Numbered from the stretch's first letter, positions 17,618-27,263 are shown. The stretch is 64,000 bases of DNA from CAG-411 sp050875145 (GCA_050875145.1 JBNMLH010000007.1:79406-143405), one strand, 5' to 3'. Made by a program: numbers and translations. Notes: generated by a model from the sequence alone, not told the origin.

Positions 17618-19477
17618 ATGAGGATTAGCTATATTCACATTAAAAATTTTAAATCCATTCGTGACTTAGAGATTAAGGACGTAGATAATGCGTTAATTTT
17701 GGTTGGAAAAAACAATACGGGAAAGACTGTTGTGATTGATGCTATTTGTCTGGTTGCGGGACAGTACAAACCACTGCCACGTCATTTTTTAGAAGCGGAT
17801 AAAAACATATCTATTAATATGAAAGTGGCATTTAATGAAGAAGATTTGCAGCTATATTATCAGAGGAAGGTAGTAAGCAACTATAAGAATTATGATACCT
17901 GGTTTAAGACATTTCAGGAGAGACTGCCTTCTTTTCAAAATGGAGAAATAGAGTTTACCTGTTTTGTTACACCAGATGGAATTATAAAATATGATGATGG
18001 GTATAAGCGAAATAATCCATATATAAAAGAAGTATTTCCTAAGACCTATAATATTGACCATAGTCGAAACGTAAAGGCGATACAGGATGAAGTGTTTCAT
18101 TTTTATGATGACAACTCCCTACAGGAGATTCAGAAAAATGCATGTATGTTTGATGAAAACAAATCATGTAACCATTGTTTCCGCTGTATCGAAGTAATCA
18201 ATAAAAAATCACCAACAGAATTGAATCTGCTGGAGATGGTTCGTTTGATGCAATATAAGATGTTGCAGGTAAATATTAGTGAATTTACGGATCGATTAAA
18301 TGGTCATTTTCATAAAAATGGAAGTGGCTCTCAAGAGATTAAGCTACAGGTGGATTTTCATCCGGAAAGCCTATTTCAGATTGCTACAACCGTATATAAT
18401 CGTGATAGGAAAACCATGGGAGATATTGCTACGTTAAGTGAGGGACTTCGCAGTATTTATGCGTTGTCTATGCTTGAAACGTATGCGGAAGATGAAAATA
18501 CCATACCTTGTATTATTTTAATGGAAGACCCTGAGATTTTTTTACATCCACAGCTACAAAAAACAGCTAGTGAGGTGCTTTATCAATTATCAAAAAAAAA
18601 TCAGGTGATTTTTTCTACCCATTCACCAAACATGATTTTTAATTTTTCATCCAAACAAATAAAACAGGTTATCTTAGATGATGAATACTATACTTCTATT
18701 AAAGAGGATAATGATATTGATGAAATCCTCGACGATTTAGGATATACTGCCAATGATTTGATGAATGTAAGTTTTGTGTTTATTGTGGAGGGAAAACAGG
18801 ATAGTGTTCGTTTGCCTTTGCTTTTGGAAAAATATTATTCTGAGATATATGACGAGCAGGGAAGGATTCAGCGTATTTCTATCGTACCGACGAATAGCTG
18901 TACCAACATTAAGACGTATGCGAATTTAAAATACATCAATAAACTTTACTTAAAAGACCAGTTTTTAATGATAAGGGACAGTGATGGAAAAAATCCAAAA
19001 CATTTGGTAAAGCAGCTTTGTAGTTATTATAGTCAGCGTTCCAAAGAAGAACTAGAAGGAAATCTTCCTAGAGTGACACCGAAAAATGTGCTGGTGCTAA
19101 AGTATTATTCTTTTGAAAATTACTTTTTAGATCCGAAGATTATGACCCAGATTGGTGTGATAAAAAACGAAGATTATTTTTATAATACGCTATTTAAAAA
19201 GTATAAAGATTACCTCTATAAGATTGGAAGTGTGAAGCGTATGATTAAAGCAACAAACATCCGCATCAATTCCAAAGAAGATATTAAGCGAAATATGGAG
19301 ACAATTAAAATTTATGTACGTGGACATAATTTGTTTGACATATTTTATGGCAGATACCACAATGATGACCAGGTGGAAATCCTGAAAAAATATATAGATG
19401 TGGCACCAAGGGATGCGTTTAAAGACATTTTGGATGCCATTGATCGTTTTATATATTTTGAAAACCGAAAAAAATAG
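17618..19477 (+). CDS. OLD family ATP-dependent nuclease (AAA ATPase plus TOPRIM)
   Basis: 619 residues. MRISYIHIKNFKSIRD and Walker A VGKNNTGKT begin an SMC/RecF-like ATPase; LSEGLRSIYALSMLE is the signature, LMEDPEIFLHP the Walker B, and FSTHSPNMI the H-loop. Residues about 385-620 contain a TOPRIM nuclease: FVFIVEGKQDSVRLP gives the catalytic Glu, and MIRDSDG the DxD pair. An insertion near residue 170 has CMFDENKSCNHCFRC, possibly a zinc site. It stands alone (the next gene is metabolic), which fits single-gene class 1 OLD proteins, some of which exclude phage. GAGGGGGA precedes the start. Confidence 0.85.
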   Translation: MRISYIHIKNFKSIRDLEIKDVDNALILVGKNNTGKTVVIDAICLVAGQYKPLPRHFLEADKNISINMKVAFNEEDLQLYYQRKVVSNYKNYDTWFKTFQERLPSFQNGEIEFTCFVTPDGIIKYDDGYKRNNPYIKEVFPKTYNIDHSRNVKAIQDEVFHFYDDNSLQEIQKNACMFDENKSCNHCFRCIEVINKKSPTELNLLEMVRLMQYKMLQVNISEFTDRLNGHFHKNGSGSQEIKLQVDFHPESLFQIATTVYNRDRKTMGDIATLSEGLRSIYALSMLETYAEDENTIPCIILMEDPEIFLHPQLQKTASEVLYQLSKKNQVIFSTHSPNMIFNFSSKQIKQVILDDEYYTSIKEDNDIDEILDDLGYTANDLMNVSFVFIVEGKQDSVRLPLLLEKYYSEIYDEQGRIQRISIVPTNSCTNIKTYANLKYINKLYLKDQFLMIRDSDGKNPKHLVKQLCSYYSQRSKEELEGNLPRVTPKNVLVLKYYSFENYFLDPKIMTQIGVIKNEDYFYNTLFKKYKDYLYKIGSVKRMIKATNIRINSKEDIKRNMETIKIYVRGHNLFDIFYGRYHNDDQVEILKKYIDVAPRDAFKDILDAIDRFIYFENRKK

Positions 19478-19545
19478 TTTTCCTCGTCCATGGACTGTGG
19501 TAAAATTGTTTATGTTATAGGAAACGGAATGGAGGAAAACCACAG

Positions 19546-20037
19546 ATGGATAATGTAGTGTTAATTGGAATGCCAGGTTCGGGAAAGAGTACACTTGGTG
19601 TGGTATTAGCTAAGATGTTGGGATATGGATTTATTGATTCAGATTTGATTATTGAGGAAGAGGAAGGTCGTTTGCTCCATGAGATTATTGCTCAGGAGGG
19701 CATTGATGGATTTATGGAGATTGAAAATAGAGTGAATAGCCATATAAATGTACAAAAAAAAGTAATAGCCACAGGTGGAAGTGCTGTTTATGGCGAAGAG
19801 GCCATGTTGCATCTTGGACAGATAGGAAAGATTGTATATCTAAAATGGAGTCAAGAGGAACTTGCTGGGCATTTGGGCGATTTAAAAGAGCGTGGGGTTG
19901 TATTAAAAGAAGGTCAGGATTTTGCAGGGCTTTATGCAGAAAGATGCCCTCTATATGAAAAATATGCAGATATTACAGTAGAGTGTGAAGGGGATTCTAT
20001 TGAAAATATGGTAAAAAAGATTATACAGGCATTGTAA
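19546..20037 (+). CDS. aroK: Shikimate kinase-like protein
   Basis: 163 residues. P-loop GMPGSGKST, FIDSD after strand 2, ATGGSAVY, and ERCPLYEKYAD are the blocks of AroK/AroL, which phosphorylates shikimate with ATP in chorismate synthesis. Two points are odd. The FRxxE segment that provides the shikimate-binding Arg reads FMEIEN here, and the GGG motif is GGS. The fold call is firm; the substrate is less certain. AATGGAGGAA precedes the start. Confidence 0.75.
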   Translation: MDNVVLIGMPGSGKSTLGVVLAKMLGYGFIDSDLIIEEEEGRLLHEIIAQEGIDGFMEIENRVNSHINVQKKVIATGGSAVYGEEAMLHLGQIGKIVYLKWSQEELAGHLGDLKERGVVLKEGQDFAGLYAERCPLYEKYADITVECEGDSIENMVKKIIQAL

Positions 20038-20076
20038 TATGCATAGGGCAGATTTGGTTATACATAGTAAAAAAGA

Positions 20077-20110
20077 GGTGTCACATTGGTGGCACCCTTT
20101 TATTTTTTTA
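20077..20110. terminator. Intrinsic terminator after the shikimate-kinase-like gene
   Basis: GGTGTCAC pairs with GTGGCACC (one G-U) around ATTG, followed by a T-rich run. Confidence 0.85.
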
Positions 20111-20180
20111 TTTGTAATAGTAGCATATTTTTGTTTTTGGAATAGAATAATAGTAGTAGTGGAGAATTTTTTAAAAGTAC

Positions 20181-20208
20181 TTGCTAATTCTGGCGGTTGT
20201 GATATAAT
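20181..20208 (+). promoter_or_regulatory. Promoter of murA
   Basis: TTGCTA (20181-20186), 16 bases, TATAAT (20203-20208). Confidence 0.65.
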
Positions 20209-20314
20209 CAAAGAGATTATTTAAGAAAAAATAGGGTTGTCTACCCTTTTTCAGATGCAAAAAAGATTAAAAACAGGTAATTTGTTTACCATTAATATAG
20301 ATAGAGGTGCGAAA

Positions 20315-21616
20315 ATGGAACAATATATTATGAAGGGTGGAAATCCTTTAAAGGGCGAGGTTACAATTAGCGGGGCAAAGAATGCAGCGTTGGGAATTTT
20401 GGCTGCATCTATTATGACAGACGAGACAGTTACATTAGAAAATTTACCAAATGTACGTGACATACGTGTACTTTTGCAGGCGATTCAGGAAATTGGTGCC
20501 AGAGTGGAGTATGTGGATACTAATACAGTAAAGATTAATGGAAGTAACATAAGTTCAGTCAGTATTGATTACGAATTTATTCGTAAGATTCGTGCATCCT
20601 ATTATTTGTTAGGAGCATTGCTGGGAAAATACCGCAAATCGCAGGTAGCATTACCGGGTGGCTGCAATATTGGGAGTCGTCCAATTGACCAGCACATCAA
20701 AGGATTTAAAGCATTAGGAGCGGAAGTTACGATTGAGCAGGGTATGATTGCAACAGAGGCAGATAAGCTGGAAGGAACACACATATATATGGACGTGGTT
20801 TCCGTTGGTGCTACAATTAATGTTATGATGGCAGCAGCTATGGCAGAAGGAAAAAGTATCATTGAAAATGCAGCGAAAGAGCCTCATATTGTTGATGTGG
20901 CAAACTTTCTAAATAGCATGGGTGCCAATATCAAAGGTGCCGGAACGGATGTGATTCGTGTACAGGGTGTGGAGAAACTGCATGGTACGGAATACTCTAT
21001 TATACCGGATCAGATCGAAGCTGGAACTTTTATGTGTATGGCAGCAGCAACAAAGGGCGATGTACTTATTAAGAATGTTATTCCAAAGCATTTGGAGGCA
21101 ATCAGTGCGAAGCTTGTAGAGATGGGTGCTACCGTAGAGGAATATGATGATGCGGTTCGTGTAATCGGTATTGAAGGACGATTAGGTCCGACTCATATTA
21201 AGACACTTCCATATCCTGGATTCCCAACGGATATGCAGCCACAATTTGCTACTCTTTTGGCTTTGTCAGAAGGTTCTAGTATTGTGACAGAGAGTATTTT
21301 TGAGAATCGTTTTAAGTATGTAGACGAATTAACACGTATGGGTGCTAAGATTACCGTAGAGGGAAATACCGCATTTATAGAAGGTGTAGAGGGTTTTAGT
21401 TGTGCAAAGGTAAGTGCGCCTGATTTACGTGCAGGTGCAGCTTTGGTTATGGCTGGGTTGGCAGCCACAGGAATTACTACTGTGGATCAGATCGAATTTA
21501 TTCAGCGTGGCTATGAGGCATTTGAAGAGAAGTTGACTGCACTAGGGGCAACGATTGAGCGTATTCCAGTAGATGATGAAAAGGCAGTACAGAAGTTTGA
21601 ACTTAAAGTAGGATAA
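20315..21616 (+). CDS. murA: UDP-N-acetylglucosamine 1-carboxyvinyltransferase
   Basis: 433 residues. Transfers enolpyruvate from PEP to UDP-GlcNAc, the first step of peptidoglycan synthesis in the cytoplasm. The N-terminus GGNPLKGEVTISGAKNAAL and the active-site loop LPGGCNIGSRPIDQH, with the nucleophile Cys that fosfomycin attacks, are plain. The end of the protein (DQIEFIQRGYEAFEEKLTALGA) is typical. The frame continues 26 codons upstream, but ATG 20315 has AGAGGTG before it and matches the family's usual start. The following lipoprotein gene is only 17 bases away and probably co-transcribed. Confidence 0.95.
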   Translation: MEQYIMKGGNPLKGEVTISGAKNAALGILAASIMTDETVTLENLPNVRDIRVLLQAIQEIGARVEYVDTNTVKINGSNISSVSIDYEFIRKIRASYYLLGALLGKYRKSQVALPGGCNIGSRPIDQHIKGFKALGAEVTIEQGMIATEADKLEGTHIYMDVVSVGATINVMMAAAMAEGKSIIENAAKEPHIVDVANFLNSMGANIKGAGTDVIRVQGVEKLHGTEYSIIPDQIEAGTFMCMAAATKGDVLIKNVIPKHLEAISAKLVEMGATVEEYDDAVRVIGIEGRLGPTHIKTLPYPGFPTDMQPQFATLLALSEGSSIVTESIFENRFKYVDELTRMGAKITVEGNTAFIEGVEGFSCAKVSAPDLRAGAALVMAGLAATGITTVDQIEFIQRGYEAFEEKLTALGATIERIPVDDEKAVQKFELKVG

Positions 21617-21633
21617 ATCTGGGAGGTTTTAAC

Positions 21634-22167
21634 GTGAAGAAAAAGATTGTAAGTATACTATTGTGCCTTGTGTTAGTGTTATCCTTGGTATCCTGTGGAG
21701 ACAGCAAAAAAAAGGATGCAATAGAAGGAACATGGAAGCTTTCTAAGGCATATTTTGGAGACAATGAAGTAACACAGGAACAGTTGCAAAGTGCAGGCAT
21801 CGGTGGTACTACATTTACTTTTAAAGATGGAGAAGTTACGATTGAGACTGCGTCTACAGAAGATAAAGAGGTAGCGGAGGGACAGTATTCTCTTAGTGGT
21901 TCGAATGTTATTATTTCCACAAAGGGAGAGGATGGTTCTTATAAAGGAACATTGAAAGATGGAGAATTGACAATTGTAGGGAGTAATTTGGATTTAGCAG
22001 AGGATAGTGCAACAGATGCACCAGCATCTACTGCTAAGGCAGACAAAAAGAAGTCTGAAAAAGCTACTGCAAAGCCAAAGGCTACAAAACAGGCAGAAAA
22101 GGATGCTCCATCCACAGCGGGAACAGATACAAAGGTAGAGATTAAACTTGTATTTGAGAAACAATAG
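21634..22167 (+). CDS. Small lipoprotein with Lys-rich tail
   Basis: 177 residues from GTG, with GGGAGG upstream. The signal peptide ends in the lipobox LVSC, so it is lipidated and held outside the membrane. The mature part has beta-rich repeats of the type GTWKLSK, FTFKDGEVTIE, GQYSLSGSNVIIS, YKGTLKDGELTI, like a DUF4923/lipocalin-like DUF, then an Ala/Lys/Thr linker. No enzymatic motif. It lies in the murA unit and ends in a terminator. Confidence 0.75.
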   Translation: MKKKIVSILLCLVLVLSLVSCGDSKKKDAIEGTWKLSKAYFGDNEVTQEQLQSAGIGGTTFTFKDGEVTIETASTEDKEVAEGQYSLSGSNVIISTKGEDGSYKGTLKDGELTIVGSNLDLAEDSATDAPASTAKADKKKSEKATAKPKATKQAEKDAPSTAGTDTKVEIKLVFEKQ

Positions 22168-22193
22168 AAATAAAGTTATTGTGATAGATAAGG

Positions 22194-22222
22194 AAAGGGT
22201 GTCGCATTTGCGACACCCTTTT
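22194..22222. terminator. Intrinsic terminator
   Basis: AAAGGGTGTCGC pairs with GCGACACCCTTT around ATTT; a perfect 12-base stem with T-run. It separates the murA unit from the converging HD-GYP gene. Confidence 0.92.
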
Positions 22223-22258
22223 GCTGTTAAAGGATTGGTCTTGTTTCTCCTTAAAGCA

Positions 22259-23350
22259 TTATAGTATTTTTTGTATATGTAATCTCTTTATCTTTGCCAG
22301 ATCAATAAACTGATTTTCTATTTTTATGACAGGTCTTGTAATGTGTTTTGAATCAATCATAATAATTTCCCCAATGCGGTCATCATTTAACTGTACAGTA
22401 CAGTTAATGTAGCTGTTTGCCATGCCTTCTAGAAATGGCAATAAAAATTTAGGAGAAAACTGTCGGAAACCATCTTGTTCAAATACACTCATAGCATCAA
22501 ATGGACAGTTTGCCTGACGATATACACGAGGATTTGTCATAGCCACATATACATCTGCAATAGCAACAATCTGAGCAAAGTCATCAATTTCATTTCCTTT
22601 AAGACCATTAGGATAACCAGAACCATCGGTACGTTCATGATGCATTAAGACTGCATTTAAAATACGTTTATCTAAATTTTGCTCTTTTAAAAGATTGTAT
22701 CCATTTTGAGGATGTTGCTTTATAATTTCGTACTCTGCAGGAGTCAAGCGACTTGGTTTATGAAGAATTGCAGATGGAACTGTAACTTTTCCAATATCAT
22801 GTAACATACCTGCCAGTGTAAGTACCTGAATATCTTCATTAGAATAGCCAAACCATCGACCAATAGCATTGCATAGAATAGCTACACTTACTGAATGTGT
22901 ATAAGTCACATCATCACTGTCCAGCAAACATTGGAACATATGGATGATATGAGTATTATTGCGACTTTCGCAAATGATTTTTTCCATGTCATCTGTCAGT
23001 GAGGTAGTGTCAATAGGTTCTCGTAACTGTCCATTTACGGTTGCAATTCTTTTTTTAAAATCCGTAACGACAGAATCATATGCCTGATTAAACTTTTTAA
23101 ATTCAAGTGTACTTTTAATATATTCAGAGTATGTATCGGAAGCCGTATTGCCGTAATCCATACGTTCTGGTTCACCATCTTCATTAATTTCAATCTTAAT
23201 TTGATTAATGGCATAAAATTTTAATCTAGTAATGGAATGATTGGTAAGCTCTGAGTGCGCTGGAATAATCAAATAATCCTGTAACCCGAAAATATCTTCC
23301 GCTACGATCATGCCTGGTACAGCTTCGGCTGTTGTTATTGTCTTGGTTTT
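22259..23350 (-). CDS. HD-GYP domain protein (putative c-di-GMP phosphodiesterase)
   Basis: 363 residues from TTG 23350, preferred because AAGGGGGA stands eight bases before it; an ATG at 23374 has no ribosome site. The HD-GYP domain (about 150-300) has HSVSVAILC, HDIGK, HHERTDGSGYPNGLKG and IADVYVAMT. These are the metal-binding His/Asp residues and the GYP signature of enzymes that hydrolyse cyclic di-GMP. The first 140 residues are a DUF3391-like N-terminal region. Cytoplasmic; no receiver domain. Confidence 0.88.
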   Translation of the reverse strand, partial: KTKTITTAEAVPGMIVAEDIFGLQDYLIIPAHSELTNHSITRLKFYAINQIKIEINEDGEPERMDYGNTASDTYSEYIKSTLEFKKFNQAYDSVVTDFKKRIATVNGQLREPIDTTSLTDDMEKIICESRNNTHIIHMFQCLLDSDDVTYTHSVSVAILCNAIGRWFGYSNEDIQVLTLAGMLHDIGKVTVPSAILHKPSRLTPAEYEIIKQHPQNGYNLLKEQNLDKRILNAVLMHHERTDGSGYPNGLKGNEIDDFAQIVAIADVYVAMTNPRVYRQANCPFDAMSVFEQDGFRQFSPKFLLPFLEGMANSYINCTVQLNDDRIGEIIMIDSKHITRPVIKIENQFIDLAKIKRLHIQKIL

Positions 23351-23510
23351 CAATGGAAAATCCCCCTTATACATTCATAGTTGTGTTCGCAAAAGCAGAC
23401 ACGTCCGTTTATTATAGTATATACTGAAAGACAAAAAAAAACAATAAATAACCAAAAATGGAAAGAAACGTCAATTTTTTGATTGAACGTAGGGGGTATG
23501 TTAAGAGTAT

Positions 23511-24107
23511 CTACTTTGCTAATTCCAGCTTGGAGCTGTAAAGCAAAGTGTCTGTTTCAATAATGCATAGAATACTGTCTACAATGTTGTGACAAACCTG
23601 TACAATATAGGTACAGTCATTGGCTATACCGTGACAACTATTTGTATACATCTGATGTGCTTCAAGAATATAAGAACAAATACTTTCTACATCATAGGCA
23701 ACTGGTTCCTTTAGACGATAGCGTTTATTTCTGTCCTGTTTAATATAAGAACGTAATGTTTGTTTTAAGTCTTCTTCATAACGACAATGGTCCGTAATAG
23801 TTCCAGGATAAAATGAATTGTGTGGAAATGTAAAATAGTCAGCAACATAGTGAAGAATTACTCCTAAACGTCTGCAAAAAGAAGAAGTAATACCTTTTCT
23901 GGGATTGTAATTGCAAACCAGCCTCATCAATTCTTTTCTTACATGCAAAAAGGTATCGTCAATACAGTGTCTTGTAGTAATAAAAGATGGAACACAGTCA
24001 GGCAGGATGCTTCCCCAGTAAAATGCCTTTTTGTGTGTTGTTAATGTCTCCATGCCTTCGCTAGTCATTAAATAGTAAGCTAGTGCAAGATGTGACTTTT
24101 TTCTCAT
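23511..24107 (-). CDS. Zinc-dependent phospholipase C family protein
   Basis: 198 residues. HLALAYYL at the N-terminus, GSILPDCVPSF, HVRKEL and RRLGVILHYVADYFTFPHN provide the His and Asp residues of the zinc-dependent phospholipase C/S1-P1 nuclease-like fold seen in a group of clostridial proteins. There is no signal peptide, unlike secreted alpha-toxin, so it is probably a cytoplasmic member of unknown substrate. Not a toxin call. Confidence 0.75.
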   Translation of the reverse strand: MRKKSHLALAYYLMTSEGMETLTTHKKAFYWGSILPDCVPSFITTRHCIDDTFLHVRKELMRLVCNYNPRKGITSSFCRRLGVILHYVADYFTFPHNSFYPGTITDHCRYEEDLKQTLRSYIKQDRNKRYRLKEPVAYDVESICSYILEAHQMYTNSCHGIANDCTYIVQVCHNIVDSILCIIETDTLLYSSKLELAK

Positions 24108-24310
24108 AGTTTGGATAACCCCTTTCCTAAACCAAAACAGAAATTTATATTCGCATTTGTTTTCATTTTACTGCAAGTATGCAAGTTTGGCAATGGAAAA
24201 TAGTTGCAAATTTCAAATTTACAAGGTATGATAGATAAGATGATAGCAGTGTAGTGGGAAATTAAATTTCGCAAATGGCTAAAGAGAGAGGAAACAAGGA
24301 GGAGCGAAAA

Positions 24311-25519
24311 ATGAAAAGACGTACAAAAAGATTATTGGCAGGGGCAATGGCAGGTCTGTTATTTTTACAATCGCCAAATGTTGCATTTGCAGATAGTGAA
24401 AAGGTTGTTACACTGGGAGCAGATTTAACTGCTGAACAGAGAAACGAAATGTTACAGTATTTTGGAGTATCTGAGGATGAAGTAACAATTGTTGAGGTAA
24501 ACAATCAGGAAGAACATGATTATCTGAAAGGGATTGCAACAGAGGCAGAGATAGGCAGACATACTTATAGTTGTGCGTATATTATGCCAACCAGTGATGG
24601 AAAAATTAATGTAAAGACAGCACATTTAACATGGGTTTCTACAAGTATGATTGCAAATACATTGGTAACTGCAGGAATTGACAGTTGTGATGTAGTTGCG
24701 GCGGCACCAAAGGATGTGTCTGGTACAGGTGCTTTGACTGGTGTTATTAAAGCGTATGAAAAGGTAACAGATGAAAAGTTGGATGAAGATAAAACAGGTC
24801 TTGCTATGCAGGAATTATATACAACAGCGGAAATTGGACAGGATATTGGTAAAGATGAAGCATCGGCTGTCATGAATGAAGTAAAGACACAAGTATTAAA
24901 GGATGGTTTAACAGACCAGGATAAGATTGAGGATGTTGTGGAAGATGTAGCAGCATATTATAAGGTAAATCTTACACCTGAGCAGGTATCACAGGTGGGT
25001 AAGTTAATGTCTCAGATTGGACAGCAGGATTATGATTATAATGCAATCAAGGGAACTATGGAGGGATTGCAGGATAAACTGGTAAACAATATAGATGGCG
25101 TAAAGGAAAGTTTCCTTGAAAAGACAGACGGCGGAAGTGGTATTTTTGCTGCAATTGGAAACTTCTTTGCAGGAATTTTCAAAGCAATTGGAAGCTTCTT
25201 TTCAGGTTTGTTTGGAGGAGGCAATAAGGACAAATCCGAAGATAGCATTTTAGATAATGTAGATGATAGTGCATTAGGTATTACTGGAACAGATGATCCA
25301 AATGCAAAGGGAGTGCAGACAACAGAAGCACCAGAGGGTGCTGATAGTAGTTCTGCTGCACCAGAAGAAACAGCCGCCGCTACGGATGAGGCTGGAGTGA
25401 AGGAAGATTCTTTTACGGTAGATAAAGATGCAAATAAAGCAGAAAAAAGTGCAGGAGATTCAGGAATTGACTCATCGGTAAGTGAGTCTACACAGAGTGG
25501 AAATATTGATATTCAGTAG
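24311..25519 (+). CDS. Secreted DUF1002 protein (YpuA-like)
   Basis: 402 residues from ATG 24311, which AAGGAGGAGCG precedes; an upstream ATG at 24275 lacks a site. A signal peptide ends near NVAFADSE. The DUF1002 domain follows (LGADLTAEQRNEMLQYFGV, then TYSCAYIMP and GIDSCDVVAAAPKDVSGTGALTGV). Near residues 270-310 is a Gly/Phe-rich amphipathic stretch (IFAAIGNFFAGIFKAIGSFF), then an acidic, low-complexity tail. B. subtilis YpuA belongs to this family, and its function is unknown. Exported and possibly membrane-associating through the Gly/Phe segment. Confidence 0.85.
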   Translation: MKRRTKRLLAGAMAGLLFLQSPNVAFADSEKVVTLGADLTAEQRNEMLQYFGVSEDEVTIVEVNNQEEHDYLKGIATEAEIGRHTYSCAYIMPTSDGKINVKTAHLTWVSTSMIANTLVTAGIDSCDVVAAAPKDVSGTGALTGVIKAYEKVTDEKLDEDKTGLAMQELYTTAEIGQDIGKDEASAVMNEVKTQVLKDGLTDQDKIEDVVEDVAAYYKVNLTPEQVSQVGKLMSQIGQQDYDYNAIKGTMEGLQDKLVNNIDGVKESFLEKTDGGSGIFAAIGNFFAGIFKAIGSFFSGLFGGGNKDKSEDSILDNVDDSALGITGTDDPNAKGVQTTEAPEGADSSSAAPEETAAATDEAGVKEDSFTVDKDANKAEKSAGDSGIDSSVSESTQSGNIDIQ

Positions 25520-25545
25520 ATAGGATGTCAGCGTAGTCAAATAAA

Positions 25546-25589
25546 AAAAATAGTCAGAGTTTGAGAAATGCAAAACTCTGGCTATTTTT
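25546..25589. terminator. Bidirectional terminator
   Basis: AAAATAGTCAGAGTTT pairs with AAACTCTGGCTATTTT, with one G-T pair, between two convergent genes. Confidence 0.88.
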
Positions 25590-25599
25590 AATTTTGTTC

Positions 25600-26658
25600 T
25601 TAAAGTTCTATTTTCATTTCGCCTTCTTTTAAAATTCCAAGCTTTTTCATGCCTTCTGCAATACCCAGTGAAATAACACCCGGTAAAACAAAACAAAGAA
25701 GACTGACCAGCAATAAAGCTTCTGATGCACCGATATTATTTTTAATCGTATTGTAAGCGGTGAGACAACCAGTAAGCCCTGTGGTGCCCATGGCAGCTCC
25801 CTTTGCTGTATTTGTAAATTTTAAAAATCCAGAAGCTCCCCCCAATATTGCACTGGATATGAGAGAGGGAAGTAATATGTAAGGTCGTTTTAATGTGTTT
25901 GCAAGCTGAAGCTTGGCAGTACCAATTCCCTGTGCGAATAAACCTACGAATTTATTGTCATGATAGCTTGCTACTGCATATCCAATCATGCTACAGCAGC
26001 ATCCGATAGTTGCTGCACCAGCGGCAAGACCTTTTAGTTTTGCGATGCTGACAATAGAAAGTACGCTGATTGGTAATAGAGATAATATGCAGGATAAACA
26101 GGCAATTACAATTCCCATTACAATATTGTTCTGTTTGGTTGCCCATTGAAATGCATCTGCAAGGCGAGTATTGATGACATCAAATCCCGGTGCTAAAAAG
26201 AGACCAGTGATTGTACCGCAGCCTCCTCCTACAAGAGGAATTAGCAATAAATCATATTGTGTTTTGCCAAGAATAAGTTTCCCTACTTCTAATGCAACAT
26301 AGGCTGCAATAAAGGCACCAAGTGGATTACCGGCACCTGATAATTTTACCATACCTCCTACTTTAGATACGATAGAACTTTCAAATATAGCATCTGCATG
26401 AGCACCAACCATTCCGGAGAGCATGCCGCCTAATGCTACTAATGGAGGAGAAGCAAATTTTGATGCCATTCCCATAGCAATACCTGCACCAGTCAGCATA
26501 ATTGCCAGTCCTCCTATTGTGATGAGAAAATCACCAATATCTTTGGTGATAAGAGTCCCCAATTGTTGTAAGATAATACCAAATGCATAGGTACAGAATA
26601 TACCAAGTGCCATACCATTGATACCATCCACGAAAATGTGTGATAATATTTTTTTCAT
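25600..26658 (-). CDS. PTS system IIC-like membrane protein (PTS_EIIC_2)
   Basis: 352 residues from the ATG at 26658, with CGGAGGATT before it; the frame upstream is not coding. Very hydrophobic, with about nine or ten helices and conserved Gly-rich loops (GGLAIMLTGAGIAMGMA, LVALGGMLSGMVGAHADAIF, LVGGGCGTITGLFLAPGFDVIN). This matches the PTS_EIIC_2 family, whose members often stand alone without IIA or IIB domains. Possible sugar or fatty-acid-related transporter; no partner gene here. Confidence 0.8.
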   Translation of the reverse strand: MKKILSHIFVDGINGMALGIFCTYAFGIILQQLGTLITKDIGDFLITIGGLAIMLTGAGIAMGMASKFASPPLVALGGMLSGMVGAHADAIFESSIVSKVGGMVKLSGAGNPLGAFIAAYVALEVGKLILGKTQYDLLLIPLVGGGCGTITGLFLAPGFDVINTRLADAFQWATKQNNIVMGIVIACLSCILSLLPISVLSIVSIAKLKGLAAGAATIGCCCSMIGYAVASYHDNKFVGLFAQGIGTAKLQLANTLKRPYILLPSLISSAILGGASGFLKFTNTAKGAAMGTTGLTGCLTAYNTIKNNIGASEALLLVSLLCFVLPGVISLGIAEGMKKLGILKEGEMKIEL

Positions 26659-26863
26659 ACAAATCCTCCGCTTTTGTCCTTCCCAGGTCTGTTTTTTGTG
26701 TATGTAGAAACTTACTTGAATCGAAGTAAGCTTGTGTGTTACACTGTTTTGTATATAGTAACGCACCATCTACTAGAGTAACACAAATTTAGTAGTGGGG
26801 CAAGTTTTTTGCATCTCATTTTTGGAAGGAAATGTAATATAAAAGGGTAAAGGAGGGAAAGAT

Positions 26864-27136
26864 ATGTTTCGCCTATGGGCAAAAATATTTAAAGAAAATC
26901 GTTTACTAAAAGATACAGTAGTTTGTAATGAGGATTATACTATGAGCCGTACAAAGAAAATATATGATGCGATTGATAAGATTTGTATTGAGTTTGATTT
27001 AGCACATCCCATCTGGTTACAATCTACTATACGAGATTTTCAACAACATGATAAATGTCGTTTTACAAAGGATAATTTTCCAGAGGAGATTGATTTTGAC
27101 TATTTGGAAATACATGTGATAGAAGAAGATTATTAG
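26864..27136 (+). CDS. Small conserved-looking hypothetical protein
   Basis: 90 residues, strong ribosome site AAAGGAGGGAAAGAT. The sequence (MFRLWAKIFKENRLLKDTVV, then KKIYDAIDKICIEFDLAHPIWL and an acidic C-terminus FPEEIDFDYLEIHVIEEDY) has no membrane segment. The codon use and ribosome site support a real gene. No family recognised. Confidence 0.65.
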   Translation: MFRLWAKIFKENRLLKDTVVCNEDYTMSRTKKIYDAIDKICIEFDLAHPIWLQSTIRDFQQHDKCRFTKDNFPEEIDFDYLEIHVIEEDY

Positions 27137-27232
27137 TAGTACAGATGTTTCTGTTGTAATTTAAAATGGAGTGTTTTGCTAAGAGAATGTGTGACTTTTA
27201 CGTTTGTAAGTATCACAGACCTGTATAATAAT

Positions 27233-27263
27233 AAAAGATGCAGAATGTATTCTGCATCTTTTT
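27233..27263. terminator. Intrinsic terminator
   Basis: AAAAGATGCAGAAT pairs with ATTCTGCATCTTTT around GT; a perfect 14-base stem. Confidence 0.9.

Noticed and set aside
17618..20037. Gabija defence system
   Set aside because: The OLD protein has no UvrD/GajB-type helicase next to it; the next gene is a shikimate-kinase-like enzyme.
23511..24107. Secreted alpha-toxin-like phospholipase C
   Set aside because: No signal peptide and no C2-like membrane-binding domain; only the general zinc-dependent phospholipase fold is supported.
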